From NCBI RefSeq assembly GCF_029931775.1, contig NW_026612050.1, forward strand, positions 186,001 to 250,000: a stretch of 64,000 bases of DNA. The letters are read 5' to 3'. Of this stretch, positions 12,555-31,900 are shown one piece after another. Positions within the stretch are counted from its first letter, which is position 1. Every line of letters starts with the position of its first letter. A program made the position numbers and the translations under genes. Origin of the DNA: Euleptes europaea (lineage: Eukaryota > Chordata > Lepidosauria > Squamata > Sphaerodactylidae). The notes under the pieces are model-generated. The model saw nothing but the letters and a program-made list of their open reading frames with translations, was not told the origin of the DNA and did no database searches.

Positions 12555-12809
12555 AAATTAGTTTTACAAAAATCAACAATACCTAATATGAAAGTACCAC
12601 TTTAAAATTGATATCAGAAATACTAGACGATAGCACAGTTGAAATGTGGCATTTTTACAGATATAACTTTGCTATTGATTAGTGTGGCACATGACTTCAT
12701 TATCCAATCCATCTAATCTCCATGATTTAAGCCCTCATGAGATTTGTTTTTCCCAGAAGCACAGCTATCTGTTAATACTTCCACTTAATGGTGCTGGGAT
12801 AAGTCTGCT

Positions 12810-22140
<9,331 letters not shown>

Positions 22141-22239
22141 CTAAAAGGGCTCGCCGACAAGCCTCTCGACTTCGGCTTCATCGGGAATGGAGATTCCCCC
22201 AGGTCGTGTGCTCGGAACCCCCGAATGACACCTGGGGAC

Positions 22240-22661
22240 CCCCTCCACGTGGTCTGCCTGCCTATACATATTATCTGACAACTCCTCGTCTCTGTAGAGC
22301 TTTTTGCTTGGCTAGATTGAATGCTAACCCTTCTATGGTAATGCAGGGCAGAATTCTGAATATACCATACTCAGACAGGATCTGCCCTTGCTTTTCTGGC
22401 TCTATTGACTCATTAGCCCATGCCCTTTTGGAATGCCGCTTTTACGAGGAACTTCGATCGCACTATATTTCCCCCCTTTTAACATACAAATCCAATGCCT
22501 CTGTGACTGACATAATGCCTTTTTTACTAAGCGACAGGGATCCCAAGGCTACATTGTCAGTGGCAAGATTTGTTTCAGTCCTTATATCCCTCCAACACTA
22601 GATATATGCTGCTCAAGATCAATTGATCAAGGAGCTTCTAAGGGATAAAAGGAAAGGAAAG
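22240..22661 (+). mobile_element. non-LTR retrotransposon 3' end with 13-bp target duplication
   Basis: The duplication gacacctggggac lies at 22227-22239 and 22662-22674. The insert encodes a LINE C-terminus with a zinc-knuckle-like block 'DRICPCFSGSIDSLAHALLE' and ends with an A-rich tail. The domain is like those ending R4/Vingi-type ORF2 proteins; the clade is uncertain. It is 5' truncated. A related but distinct 3' end is at 61113-61513. Confidence 0.75.
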
Positions 22662-22668
22662 GACACCT

Positions 22669-22882
22669 GGGGACGCCAACCTTCGGGGCCTGGCGATCTC
22701 CGGAATGACAACCCAGCTCCGGAGAACAGAGATCAGTTCCCCTGGAGAAAATGGCAACCGCAGGCTTCAGGGCGTTATACCCTTCTGAAGTCCCTCCCTT
22801 CTCCAACCCCTGCCTTTCCCAGGCTCTACTCCCACACCTCCAAGAATTTCCCAACTTGTATCTGGCAACCCTTGGGATCAGG
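22669..22882. mobile_element. short non-autonomous DNA transposon (agggttgcca family)
   Basis: 'gccaacc' near the left end, 'agttcccctggagaaaatgg' in the middle and 'ctggcaaccct' at the right match the 14888-15040 family. The LINE at 22240-22661 inserted at its left edge. Confidence 0.5.
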
Positions 22883-23171
22883 GCCGTAGGGGAGAGGGTT
22901 AGGTTTTTTTTTAAAGTCTTCCACCCCATATTAATAAATGTACACCCTAACCACACATACATATATTAATACAGCTTTAAAAAAACACATACACACCGTT
23001 ACCTTTGTATCAATATGTTTCCCCAAGGAAAACAGCTGGGAAATTAGGGGGCTTATACCCCCTTTCCCACTTTCACTTCCTGATTTGCTTCACCCCTCCT
23101 ACTGCAGAAGATCCTGAATCTCCTGGAGCCTAGTCCAGTTTGCACCAAGATCCTCTTCGCTCTTACTAAGT

Positions 23172-23248
23172 CAAATTCAAATTCAATACCTTTATTGTCA
23201 TAATCATAACAAATTCTACTTAAAATTTACCAGTCAGAAGACCACGGA
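23172..23248 (-). mobile_element. 77-bp 5'-truncated LINE tail with 12-bp target duplication
   Basis: A perfect duplication ctcttactaagt flanks it (23160-23171 and 23249-23260). On the minus strand it ends 'gacaataaaggtattgaa' then TTGAA-like units, as in R4/Dong-like LINE tails. It has no coding content. Confidence 0.65.
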
Positions 23249-23599
23249 CTCTTACTAAGTTTTAGTTTGATCTTTGAAGATGCCAGAGAGACCAGTCACA
23301 AACCTACCACCTCCACAGGATTGCCAGGTAGGACCACTCCAGGAAATTGGTAGGTCTGGGCAAGGGGCAAACAAAACGAAAGGCTAATGTGTGAGTCCAC
23401 ACACATCAGGGTACTGCTGCCACCAGCCCCTTTGTCTACCAAGACAGCCAGAGACTGTAGGGACCAAGCCTCTAGCACTTCCTAGGCCTAAACCAGAAAC
23501 CAAACCTATAAGGCTTCACACCCACAAGGAGAGTTCCAAAACAAGTGACTTTGGTAGCTGTAGCCAACTTGAGCTACAGTACTGGATTCAGACTGAAGC

Positions 23600-24545
23600 C
23601 TGCTGAATTCAAGAATACACTATAATTAAAGTGATTTATTAAAAGGATGCGCAGGAATATACAAACAGAACAGCAAAGATCAATTAAAACACGGATCCTT
23701 GAACATAGGTCCAGAATACGCGCAGGCATAACATCAGCCCCTGTAGTGGAACTTTTCCTTCAGTTTCGGCATAGTGAGAATGAAAAGTTATTAAGACAAA
23801 AAGAAGCTTATTTTATTCACCTGTTGAACTCTATGGCTCCTTTTGGATTAAACTTGGAACATGATTTATCATGCTTCCTTTAATACCGGACAGGTCCCTT
23901 TAAGATAACACGGAAGAATGTTTCTGAAACAGCTGACACATACTGGAGTTTTTCTTTCCTCCCTCCCTCCCCCTCTTTCCTTTTTTTCACACACCAGTTT
24001 GCTATTTCGCAACTAGTAAATCATACTATTGTATTCCCACACTGAGCTTCTTTACCCTTCTTGGGACCGACACCTGAATGTTACCCGTGGTGGGACATAT
24101 ATCATAACCTACAATTTGAAAATGAAAGCTTGGTACAAAATTTTGCAAGTTGCCTTCTGTAAGTAATTTTATTGGATTATTTATTGAAATATTTATTGGA
24201 ATATTTATTGACAGATAATATGATTGTAATTGAATTTTTAAACCATTTATATGAATAGAAGGACTGAAGAAGAATTGTTAAATTGCCAAGAATTTGAAAC
24301 GGCCGTATCCTCCATTACTGTTGGCATCCATTGGACTACATGAGATTAGCTTGTGGAAGAAGAATGTGTACCTTGTTTGGACATTTAAAAATATGACTAT
24401 TTATGAATGACTTCTTGTAGGTCTTTTTGTGTATATAATGTCTCATAAGGTATGTAATTGCACGTAGCTATTTATAAATCTATTTGCACTTTGTTTATGT
24501 AGTGTTTCGCTCCTGTACTAGCTTCTAAATCCTTGGATAATTGTA
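23600..24545 (+). mobile_element. Penelope-like element, C-terminus and 3' region
   Basis: An open segment 23647-23883 encodes the end of a GIY-YIG-type endonuclease domain: 'SIKTRILEHRSRIR', then 'QKEAYFIHLLNSMAPFGLNL', then a stop. This T-R-I-x-E-H ... E-A-Y-F-I ... P-x-G-L-N pattern is the Penelope-like C-terminus. A 3' untranslated part follows, with CTGAAGA at 24266-24272 and a downstream GAAAC block, resembling a hammerhead core. It is 5' truncated; ends approximate. Confidence 0.75.
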
Positions 24546-24570
24546 CAGTGGTGTCTATTTTCTCCTCCAC

Positions 24571-24645
24571 CTGGAAGTTGGCAACCCTACTAGACTCCAC
24601 CCTCAAATCTTCAGGAATTTCCCAACCCAGAGGTGGCAATCATCA
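24571..24645. repeat. fragment of the agggttgcca DNA transposon family
   Basis: It contains 'ggaagttggcaaccctac' and 'aggaatttcccaaccc', shared with 14888-15040 and 22669-22882. Confidence 0.4.
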
Positions 24646-24699
24646 CTGTGGAGGCATCGGCCTAAGGGGACTGGTGTCAGGGCCTATGACAGAAGAATA

Positions 24700-25192
24700 T
24701 TAATGTTCCTTAATCTCTGCTGAAGTTTCTCCATGGGCCTTAATTGCTAGGGATTGGTTTCCCAATGGCATAGTACTACAACGCGGGGTCATCTGCTGAA
24801 GCTGAAGGGTAAGAGATGCAAGACAGACAAAAGGAAGTGTTCCTTTACACAACACATAGTTAAATTGTGGAACTCCCTGCCCCAGTATGTGGTGATGGCC
24901 GCCAACTTGAAAGGCTTTCAGAGGGAAGCGGACATGTTCATGGAGCACAAGGCTATCCATGGCTACTAGTTAAAATGAATACTCGTCATGATGCATACCT
25001 ATTCTCTCCAGTATCAGAGGAGCATGCCCATTATATTAGGAGTTGTGGAACACAGGCAGGATAATGCTGCTGCAGTCATCTTGTTTGTGGGCTTCCTAGA
25101 AGCACCTGGTTGGCCACTGTGTGAACAGACTGCTGGACTTGATGGGCCTTGGGCTGATCCAGCATGGCTTTTCTTATGTTCTTATGAGTATG
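24700..25192 (+). mobile_element. CR1 LINE 3' end
   Basis: The end of ORF2 (24754-24969) reads 'VKLWNSLPQYVVMAANLKGF' to 'HKAIHGY' stop. A 3' UTR follows, nearly identical in order to the 3' end of the CR1 at 2021-5740 and to 58997-59180. It finishes with TTCTTATGTTCTTATG, the CR1 8-base units. Confidence 0.85.
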
Positions 25193-25621
25193 GCTGAAGC
25201 ACTTGGGGGTAAACAATCTCTGGCTCTTCTTCTTTTGCTTGCCCTGTCTCTCTGGGGATCTTATGTGAAGTAGCAGATTTGTTGCCCTGTAGAAACATTT
25301 CCTTACCTCCACTTGTGCTTTACATGTGTATTTGTAAATAAACCAAATACTTTTAAAAAACACAGTAAGTCTCCAGTGCTCTCTTGTCCAAAACAAACCA
25401 GCCTGGGTAAGTGCTGCCCCTGGAACGTCTTGCTGCCTGGTTAAATGGGCTCCCAGAAGAGGTGCAGGGGAGCCTCCTTGGAGATCTTCAGGAGGTGCTG
25501 CAAGGCCAGCCTGTTTGCCAGGGCTTCTGAGGGGGTTTGAAAGACAGGCATCTTTTCAGATGGGAGGGAGGGAGAAATTTGGATTTGTTATTTTACTTAT
25601 GGTTTTAACTGACATTTTAAT

Positions 25622-25682
25622 GTTGTTTATTTGTTACGGCCAATGGCCAGCATAACATTACAAAACAATACAGGTGTGTACC

Positions 25683-25713
<31 letters not shown>

Positions 25714-25809
25714 AAATCGGGGGACATTGTCAAAGGCTTCTTTAAGGTCTATAAAAGCCGCAAAAAGACTACCCTTCATCACACGCACATATTTTTCAAT
25801 AAGGTAGTC
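25622..25809 (-). mobile_element. LINE fragment with reverse transcriptase motif, 13-bp target duplication
   Basis: ctgacattttaat flanks it at 25609-25621 and 25810-25822. On the minus strand it encodes 'GSLFAAFIDLKEAFDNVP', a reverse transcriptase block, then crosses a (CA)n run and ends near 'ccattggccgtaacaaataa'. The RT block sits far too close to the 3' end for an intact LINE, so the copy is internally deleted. Confidence 0.6.
25683..25711 (+). repeat. (GT)n microsatellite
   Basis: An uninterrupted dinucleotide run, lying inside the LINE fragment. Confidence 0.9.
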
Positions 25810-27447
25810 CTGACATTTTAATAACTATTATAGAAAGCCACCTTGAACATCAAGGAAAGGCAGGGTATGTTTTAATAAATAATAAAATGTATTAATAAAT
25901 AATAAAAATAATAATCAATTTGCATGTATTAATGTAAATTAATGCAAACATAAATGCAAATTTTGTCCTCTGTCTTCCTCTTTGTCCTTTTTTTAAAGTA
26001 ATGTGTAGATGACTACCCTCATCACGAAGTAGATTGAGACCTACTTTATATTGCACACATATGGTACAGGTGCCATTGAAAAAAAATGTTTGCAGACGGT
26101 TCTAAAAGGTTTTAAGCAGGTGCCACAACATATGTAAGTGACTCAACACATGGATCAGCCTCTCACTGCATGGACATTTCTGTCTCTAAGATTTTGAAAC
26201 GAATGTGTGAAGACTTGCCACACCATCCAAATGACCAGAGACTGTCCAAGATATTTTAAATGTCTTGTTTTGGTGCAAAATGTCCAATGCCAACCTCCAT
26301 GATAGCAAATAAATAATTAAGTTTGTTGCCCTTTAATGGTGGTGTGGCAAGTATCTTGTGCCACCTTTCTTAATAGTATGGCTGGCCCTGCTGCTTACAC
26401 AGTACTACTGCATTTGAATATTGCATCAGATGAAATTGTGGGTGCGGTGCTAGCATGGTGATGTTTACACAATAACAGCTAGGTAAAGTCCCTGCCACAT
26501 TGATGTGATTTTTAACAAATTAATAACAGTGCCGTCTACTTAGTTCTCAGTTGTTGCTTCAGCAACAAGACTGTAAAAAAGAAGTGGGACAGTGGGAAAT
26601 AGCAAAAAAAAAAAAAAGATTACTGGGTCTGAAGGATAATGGACTCACAATTAGACCTGATCACATTTAGGGACAATGTCTTATGCCTCAAATTCTACTT
26701 TGCTAATGTTTCAACAACCTCCCCACCCTTAAGCTGGAAAAGGAGCCAAAGGAGATCCAGAATAGTCACTGAGTGCTGTTAGTGTACTGGGCCTTTGCCC
26801 ATGGGTGGCTGCCAACAGGACATGGGTACATACAAACATGTGGGCAGGTTTAGTATTCCAAACTTCAAAGTGAAAGCTGCTGTTCTTTAATTGAACTATA
26901 GACATGAGGGAGCCATCCCAAATGAATGAGGTGAATTTATGTGGGGGCATATTTTTTGTTGATTGTGATTATGGTGTCTTAATGCCCCTGAGAGCCAGTG
27001 TGCTGTAGTGACTGGAACAATGAACTTGGACTAACAACACCTGCTCAGGCCATGAAAGTCACTGGATGGACTTTGAGCAATAATTTTTCTTAGCCAACGC
27101 CACCCCCCCAAACTACACCATTCATAGCTGTCAAGTTCTGATATGCCACCAGGAAGGTCAGAGGTGTGCTTGCAAATTCCCCACTGGAAACTAAGTTCCC
27201 TTCCACATGGGGCTTGATCTTGACTGTGACCAATGAGGAGAGGTATTTATGTCCCCTTCTCCATTTTCCTTACCTGAAACAACTGTGGAGGTGCTATTTG
27301 CCCCACCAGTACATGGGGAGCCCCAATGGGGCAAATGATTTTAAAGTGAATGCACGTTGGCTCTTTCCTAGAAACAAATGTACACATATTCATGCAGGAT
27401 GCTTGTGTTCACTGTAACTTGTATACAGGGCTACTGAGTCAGTGGTC

Positions 27448-27596
27448 TATGAGGGTCAGTAGTGTCTACTCTGACTGGCAGCAGTTCTCCATGGTCTCAG
27501 GTAGAGATATTTCACATCACTTGCTCCTTTTAATTGCCAGGGATTGAAGCTGGGACCACCTGAATGCAAAGCAGTTGCTTTATCACATTCCATCCC
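27448..27596 (-). repeat. tRNA-derived SINE (second type)
   Basis: 'ctctgactggcagcagttct' and 'gccagggattgaagctggga' on the + strand match the 20718-20922 family in the same orientation. A second fragment follows at 27630-27702. Confidence 0.65.
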
Positions 27597-27774
27597 TGAA
27601 AACGACTATCATTAACTTCATGTGCTGAAGTATGTTGTCTTAAACTGAGTCAGACTATTAGGTCTATCAAGATCCATTTTGTCTACCCTGACTGGTGGCG
27701 GCTTCCCAGAAGCCTTTTTTTATCATCTACTACAGCTCCATTTACAAGTTACAGTGAACGCACATACAATCTTT

Positions 27775-28160
27775 GCAGTAGTAGAAAAGGGCGAGAGTCC
27801 AGTAGCACCTTAGAGACTAACAAAAATATTTTCTGGCAGGGGATGAGCTTTCGTGAGTCACAGCTCACTTCTTCAGATACAGCTTAGAATGTGAATCCAT
27901 CTGTCTTTAAGTCGAGGAGGGTGAATCCAGACAAGCAGTAGTATGTCAATGTTAACAGTATGTCAATGTGAATAGCAGGCATGATGGGATTAGGGGTGGT
28001 CTGCAGAAGAGTCTGTGATGTCCAGGGGAGAGATGGGTGTGGGGAAATCAGCATTGGTCATGAGCCATGAATGCAAGGTCTTTATTCAGCCCAGCTAAAT
28101 GCATTGTCTTTAGTTCGAATATCAACTGTAATTCAGCAGTTTCTCTTTGCAGTGGTAGAC
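27775..28160 (-). mobile_element. Penelope-like element, C-terminus and 3' end
   Basis: On the minus strand the right part reads 'ETAELQLIFELKTMHLAGLN', the Penelope-like GIY-YIG C-terminus (compare 'PFGLN' at 23600-24545). The 3' part (27886 to 27775) has CTGAAGAAGTGAGCTGTGAC, a pairing TCAC, then GAAAGC. This couples the very common 3' segment to a Penelope-like coding end in one copy. Confidence 0.65.
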
Positions 28161-28259
28161 TTTTTTTTTTATATATATGAGCGCAGAGTAATTCCCATGC
28201 CATAGCTCAACACACGCACAGCTTGGACGTGTGACTGAATCCCCCACGTTTATCCAAGT

Positions 28260-28900
28260 ACTGGTGCCCTGTTTCCTTTGCGAAGCGGTGGCGTGTTGGT
28301 GCTCTCTTACAAACAGATGAAGACACGGGCATTCCCTGCAACGTGCGGAGGGCTCGAGGGCTCCTTTGAGCCGACGGCGTCAGGACTGAACCCGGGACCG
28401 TCCCCCAGATGCTCTGCCCCTGAGCCCTGCCGGCACCTCCCGTGGAGATCATTTCGCGTCCCTGTTAAGATCGTCCGCGTCCAGCCCCGCGCGCTGGGGC
28501 AAGCGGCCGCTCTCTCTCTCAAGCCCCGCCCCTCTCCCCTTTGACCCCGCCGATGTCTCGGGGTTCCATCTTCCGGTTCCAAACCACGTGGACGCGCGCT
28601 GGGCGCTGCGGGGCCACGGCGCTGCGATCATAACAACCAGGCGGTGCTCGTGGCCACCTCCGCCGCAGCTCCCCCACCCCACCCCCCCAGCATGGCGAGC
28701 CCGGCTCACTCCCTCAGCTACGTCGGGTGCAACTTTTTGCGGCAAAGGCTGGTGCTTTCCACGCTGAGCGGGCGGCCAGTGAAGATCCGCAAGATCCGGG
28801 CCAAGGAGGACAACCCCGGCCTCAGAGGTTGGCAAGCTTTGGGCTGGGGGGCACGTCCTGGGAGGGGGGGAGTGGCGGTGGAGACTGGCTGTCGGAGGCT
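28260..28900 (+). promoter_or_regulatory. RCL1: RCL1 CpG island and promoter region
   Basis: CpG and G+C content are high from about 28260 and fall soon after exon 1. The RCL1 ATG is at 28692. No TATA box is evident. The transcription start is not readable from sequence. Confidence 0.7.
28692..28827 (+). CDS. RCL1: RCL1 coding exon 1
   Basis: The ATG gives [20 protein letters not shown]. The donor is CTCAGAG/gttggc, a weaker GT site but the only one keeping phase with exon 2 (codon 46 Asp is split). Confidence 0.95.
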
Positions 28901-31900
28901 TGCCTATTGAAAGGGATAATTCACCGTAAGTAGCCGTGTCCGTCTGTCTGCAGTGGTCAAAAAGGGCCAGAGTCCAGTAGCACCTTAAAGACTAACAAAA
29001 ATATTTTCTGGTAGGGTAGGAGCTGCGGCTCACGAAAGCTCCTACCCTGCCAGAAAATATTCTTGTTAGTCTTTAAGGTGCTACTGGACTCTGGCCCTTT
29101 TCGACTATTGAAAGGGAGGGAGGGAGGGAGGCGGGTGGGACGGGTCCCCACGGAGCAGCAGCCAGCCTGGAATTGACGTCGAGAGGACCGAGCATTTGGG
29201 CGACTCGGTAGATCGGGCTTGGATGCTTGTTTGTGTTAGGCGGGGCGAGAGCGTTGCTACGCAGCCTTCCCCTTGGGTCACGCAGGAAGCACCTTCTTTC
29301 GGCGAGGTAGCAATCCGTGGGATGGGATCTCAGCGTTTCCTTGCCGCTGCACAATGCCTGTTTACCCGTCGGTCTGATTGGATACCAACTGGCTCTTATT
29401 TCCTGTTTTTTAAAAGGTGGCTTTGCCGGTATTTTTCTGGTCGGTCGCTGTATCAGCAGGCCGTAGTTGGGTAGGCAACCCTGTCAGCGGATGCGTTTTA
29501 GATAAGCCTTTTCTGAGTCGGAGGAATGGATTCGTTACTTAAGGGAGGATGCAAAAAGTGAACAAAACAGACAAGGGATGTAAAATCCTCAGTGGGTAAC
29601 CGTGTTAGTCTGTCTGCAGTAGTAGAAAAGGGCCAGAGTCCAGTAGCACCTTAAAGACTAACAAGAATATTTTCTGGCAGGGTAGGAGCTTTCGTGAGCC
29701 ACAGCTCACTTCTTCAGAAGGGATATAAAAGTTATTTTTAAAAGTAACTGAGCCCCCCATAATGTTTCATATCAGGGTGTTGCCCTGTATAGAGTTACAA
29801 CATAGAATTTAATGGGGCTTTTCCACAGCAAATGCAGTGTTGATTTTTCATGGTTTACAGCCCAATCCTTCATGTGTTTACTTGGAAGTTAGAGCCACTT
29901 AAATCAGTGGCACTTGCTCCCAGCTATGGTATTGCAACCCTAATAACATATTACAGTTGCTCCCCAATTTGTTTTGTTTAATGTAATGCTCAGCACCTTG
30001 ACCCTGAGGCTTTATAAGCCTTGTTCTAAGGTGTTCTTCAGGATATTAACTACATAAGCATCTTCTTATATTACAGTATTTGCTGAAGAGTATTTTTTCA
30101 CTGAGCTTCTTTCCAACTGTCTGACATGTTTCCTCCTTGGGCCAGAATTATAAGCTGATTCCACATGCACTTAGTTGGCTGAGCTGCAGTCCTGCTCACC
30201 AATGCAGAATGCTTTGTCATGACCTAGAGCAGGGGTGGGGAACCTTTTTTCTGCCAAGGGCCATTTGGTTATTTATAACATCATTCACGGGCCATACGAA
30301 ATTATCAACTTAAAAATTAGCCTGCTGTATTTGGTCAAACATTTAGCCAAGAGGCACGACCGGAGATGGCTCCGAGTGTTTGCCAAGTAGAGCAACTCAC
30401 TCTTGAGCTCTGCCGTCCCCACCTGGGCCCAAGAGATTCAGGCAGGGCAGCAAACACAAGACAGAGTGAATGACAAGCCACTCGGGGCTTGTAGGCGAAG
30501 GAGCCCAGTCCAGTATCGCCCCGATCCAGCACTTTCCCGCCCTATGCGTCTTTTGCAGGACTAAGAGGGGAAACAACCAGAAGGGAGGGAGGGTACCGAT
30601 CAAGCCCCAAGCAGGCAGCTGCCCAGATGACCCCCCACCCTGCACGGGCAAGTAGGCAGGCATCCAACCAGTGGTGCACTCGTCCACCTGGTGGTACAGG
30701 ATGGTCTGTTGCACCAGCCGGGCATAGCCATCCAGCCGCATGCCGGAGTTGCTCCTGCTCCGCATGGTTGGGGCCGGATTCTACAGCCAGCTCCTGCTAC
30801 CTCCGCCTGCAGGGATGAAATGAGGACACACTGGCTAAGAACTCACCCCCGCGCATTCTGCCCGTGCCCCCTTTAACTTCTCCATTGTCGCCACTTCCGC
30901 CCCCAGCTTTCTTGTAGTACAGAGGGAATACGTTTCTCCATGGCCCAGGTGGGAAAGGGTTAACACAGTTTATTGGGTGGTTCTAGCAGCTCCATAGTTA
31001 ATGACTCTTCTGCAAGGGGAAAGGAAGGTTCCTTTTCTCGGCAAAACAAACTCACATCTGCCTTGATTAGAGGCTATTCCTGTCCGCCGGAGGGGGCAGA
31101 TCGCCAGTCTTAGATCCTTCTGAGGTAGAGATCTGCCAGGACCCATGAAGGGGCAGACCAAATGATTTCACGGGCCTTATACGGCCCCCGGGCCTGACGT
31201 TCCCCACCCCTGACCTAGAGGGTAGGGTTGCCAGTAGCTGGCCTTAAGAGTTCCGTGGCAAAGAAGTATCTTCTCCAGGCATTACAGCACCAGGACCATA
31301 GAAGCTACACTGGTAACATTTCTACCTACCTCAGAGACAAGGTCTTGCCTGTCTCCGCTTGGGAGTGCGATCCTAAGCAGAGTTACGCCCTTCTAAGCCC
31401 GTGGTCTTCAGTTGACTTAGAAGGCTGTAACTGAACTTGGAGAAAAGCTGTGATATCAGCTTCATAAGTATATATTAATTGGCAATGCTACTGGTTAACT
31501 AATACTGGTTTTGGACTGGTAACTTACCTGTGAATGTATATGAAGTGCTTTACACAGAATCACTCCATTGGTCCATCTACCTCAGTACTATCTTCTATGA
31601 CTGGTGGCAGCTCTCCAGGGTCATGAGCAGAGAAAAGTCTTTTCTAACAATGTAGGAATTGAAACTGGGACCTTTTGTGTCTAAATCATGTGCTTGACTC
31701 CTGAGCCACAGCCCCTTTGAATTTTTGAATTTCAGAAAAACCTTTACAGACTTCAGTGGTCTCTAAGGATTTAGGAACATATACAATGGGGAGTTTGAGT
31801 TACCGAAAGGATTTATTGTTTCATGTCCAATCTCTGATCTCAGTACCAGTCCTTCATTCTGATTCCTGTGTACAGCCCTCCTCCCTGGGAGAGGGGTCAG

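Larger units (their letters stand above)
25431..25900 (+). repeat. LINE 3' tail (family A), interrupted
   Basis: It runs from 'ctgcctggttaaatgggctc' to a tail of AATAAATAATAAA units. It is split by an insertion at 25622-25809 bounded by a 13-bp duplication. Confidence 0.55.

Noticed and set aside
30397-30765. 122-residue minus-strand frame
   Set aside because: It lies wholly inside the non-autonomous hAT and shows no transposase feature.
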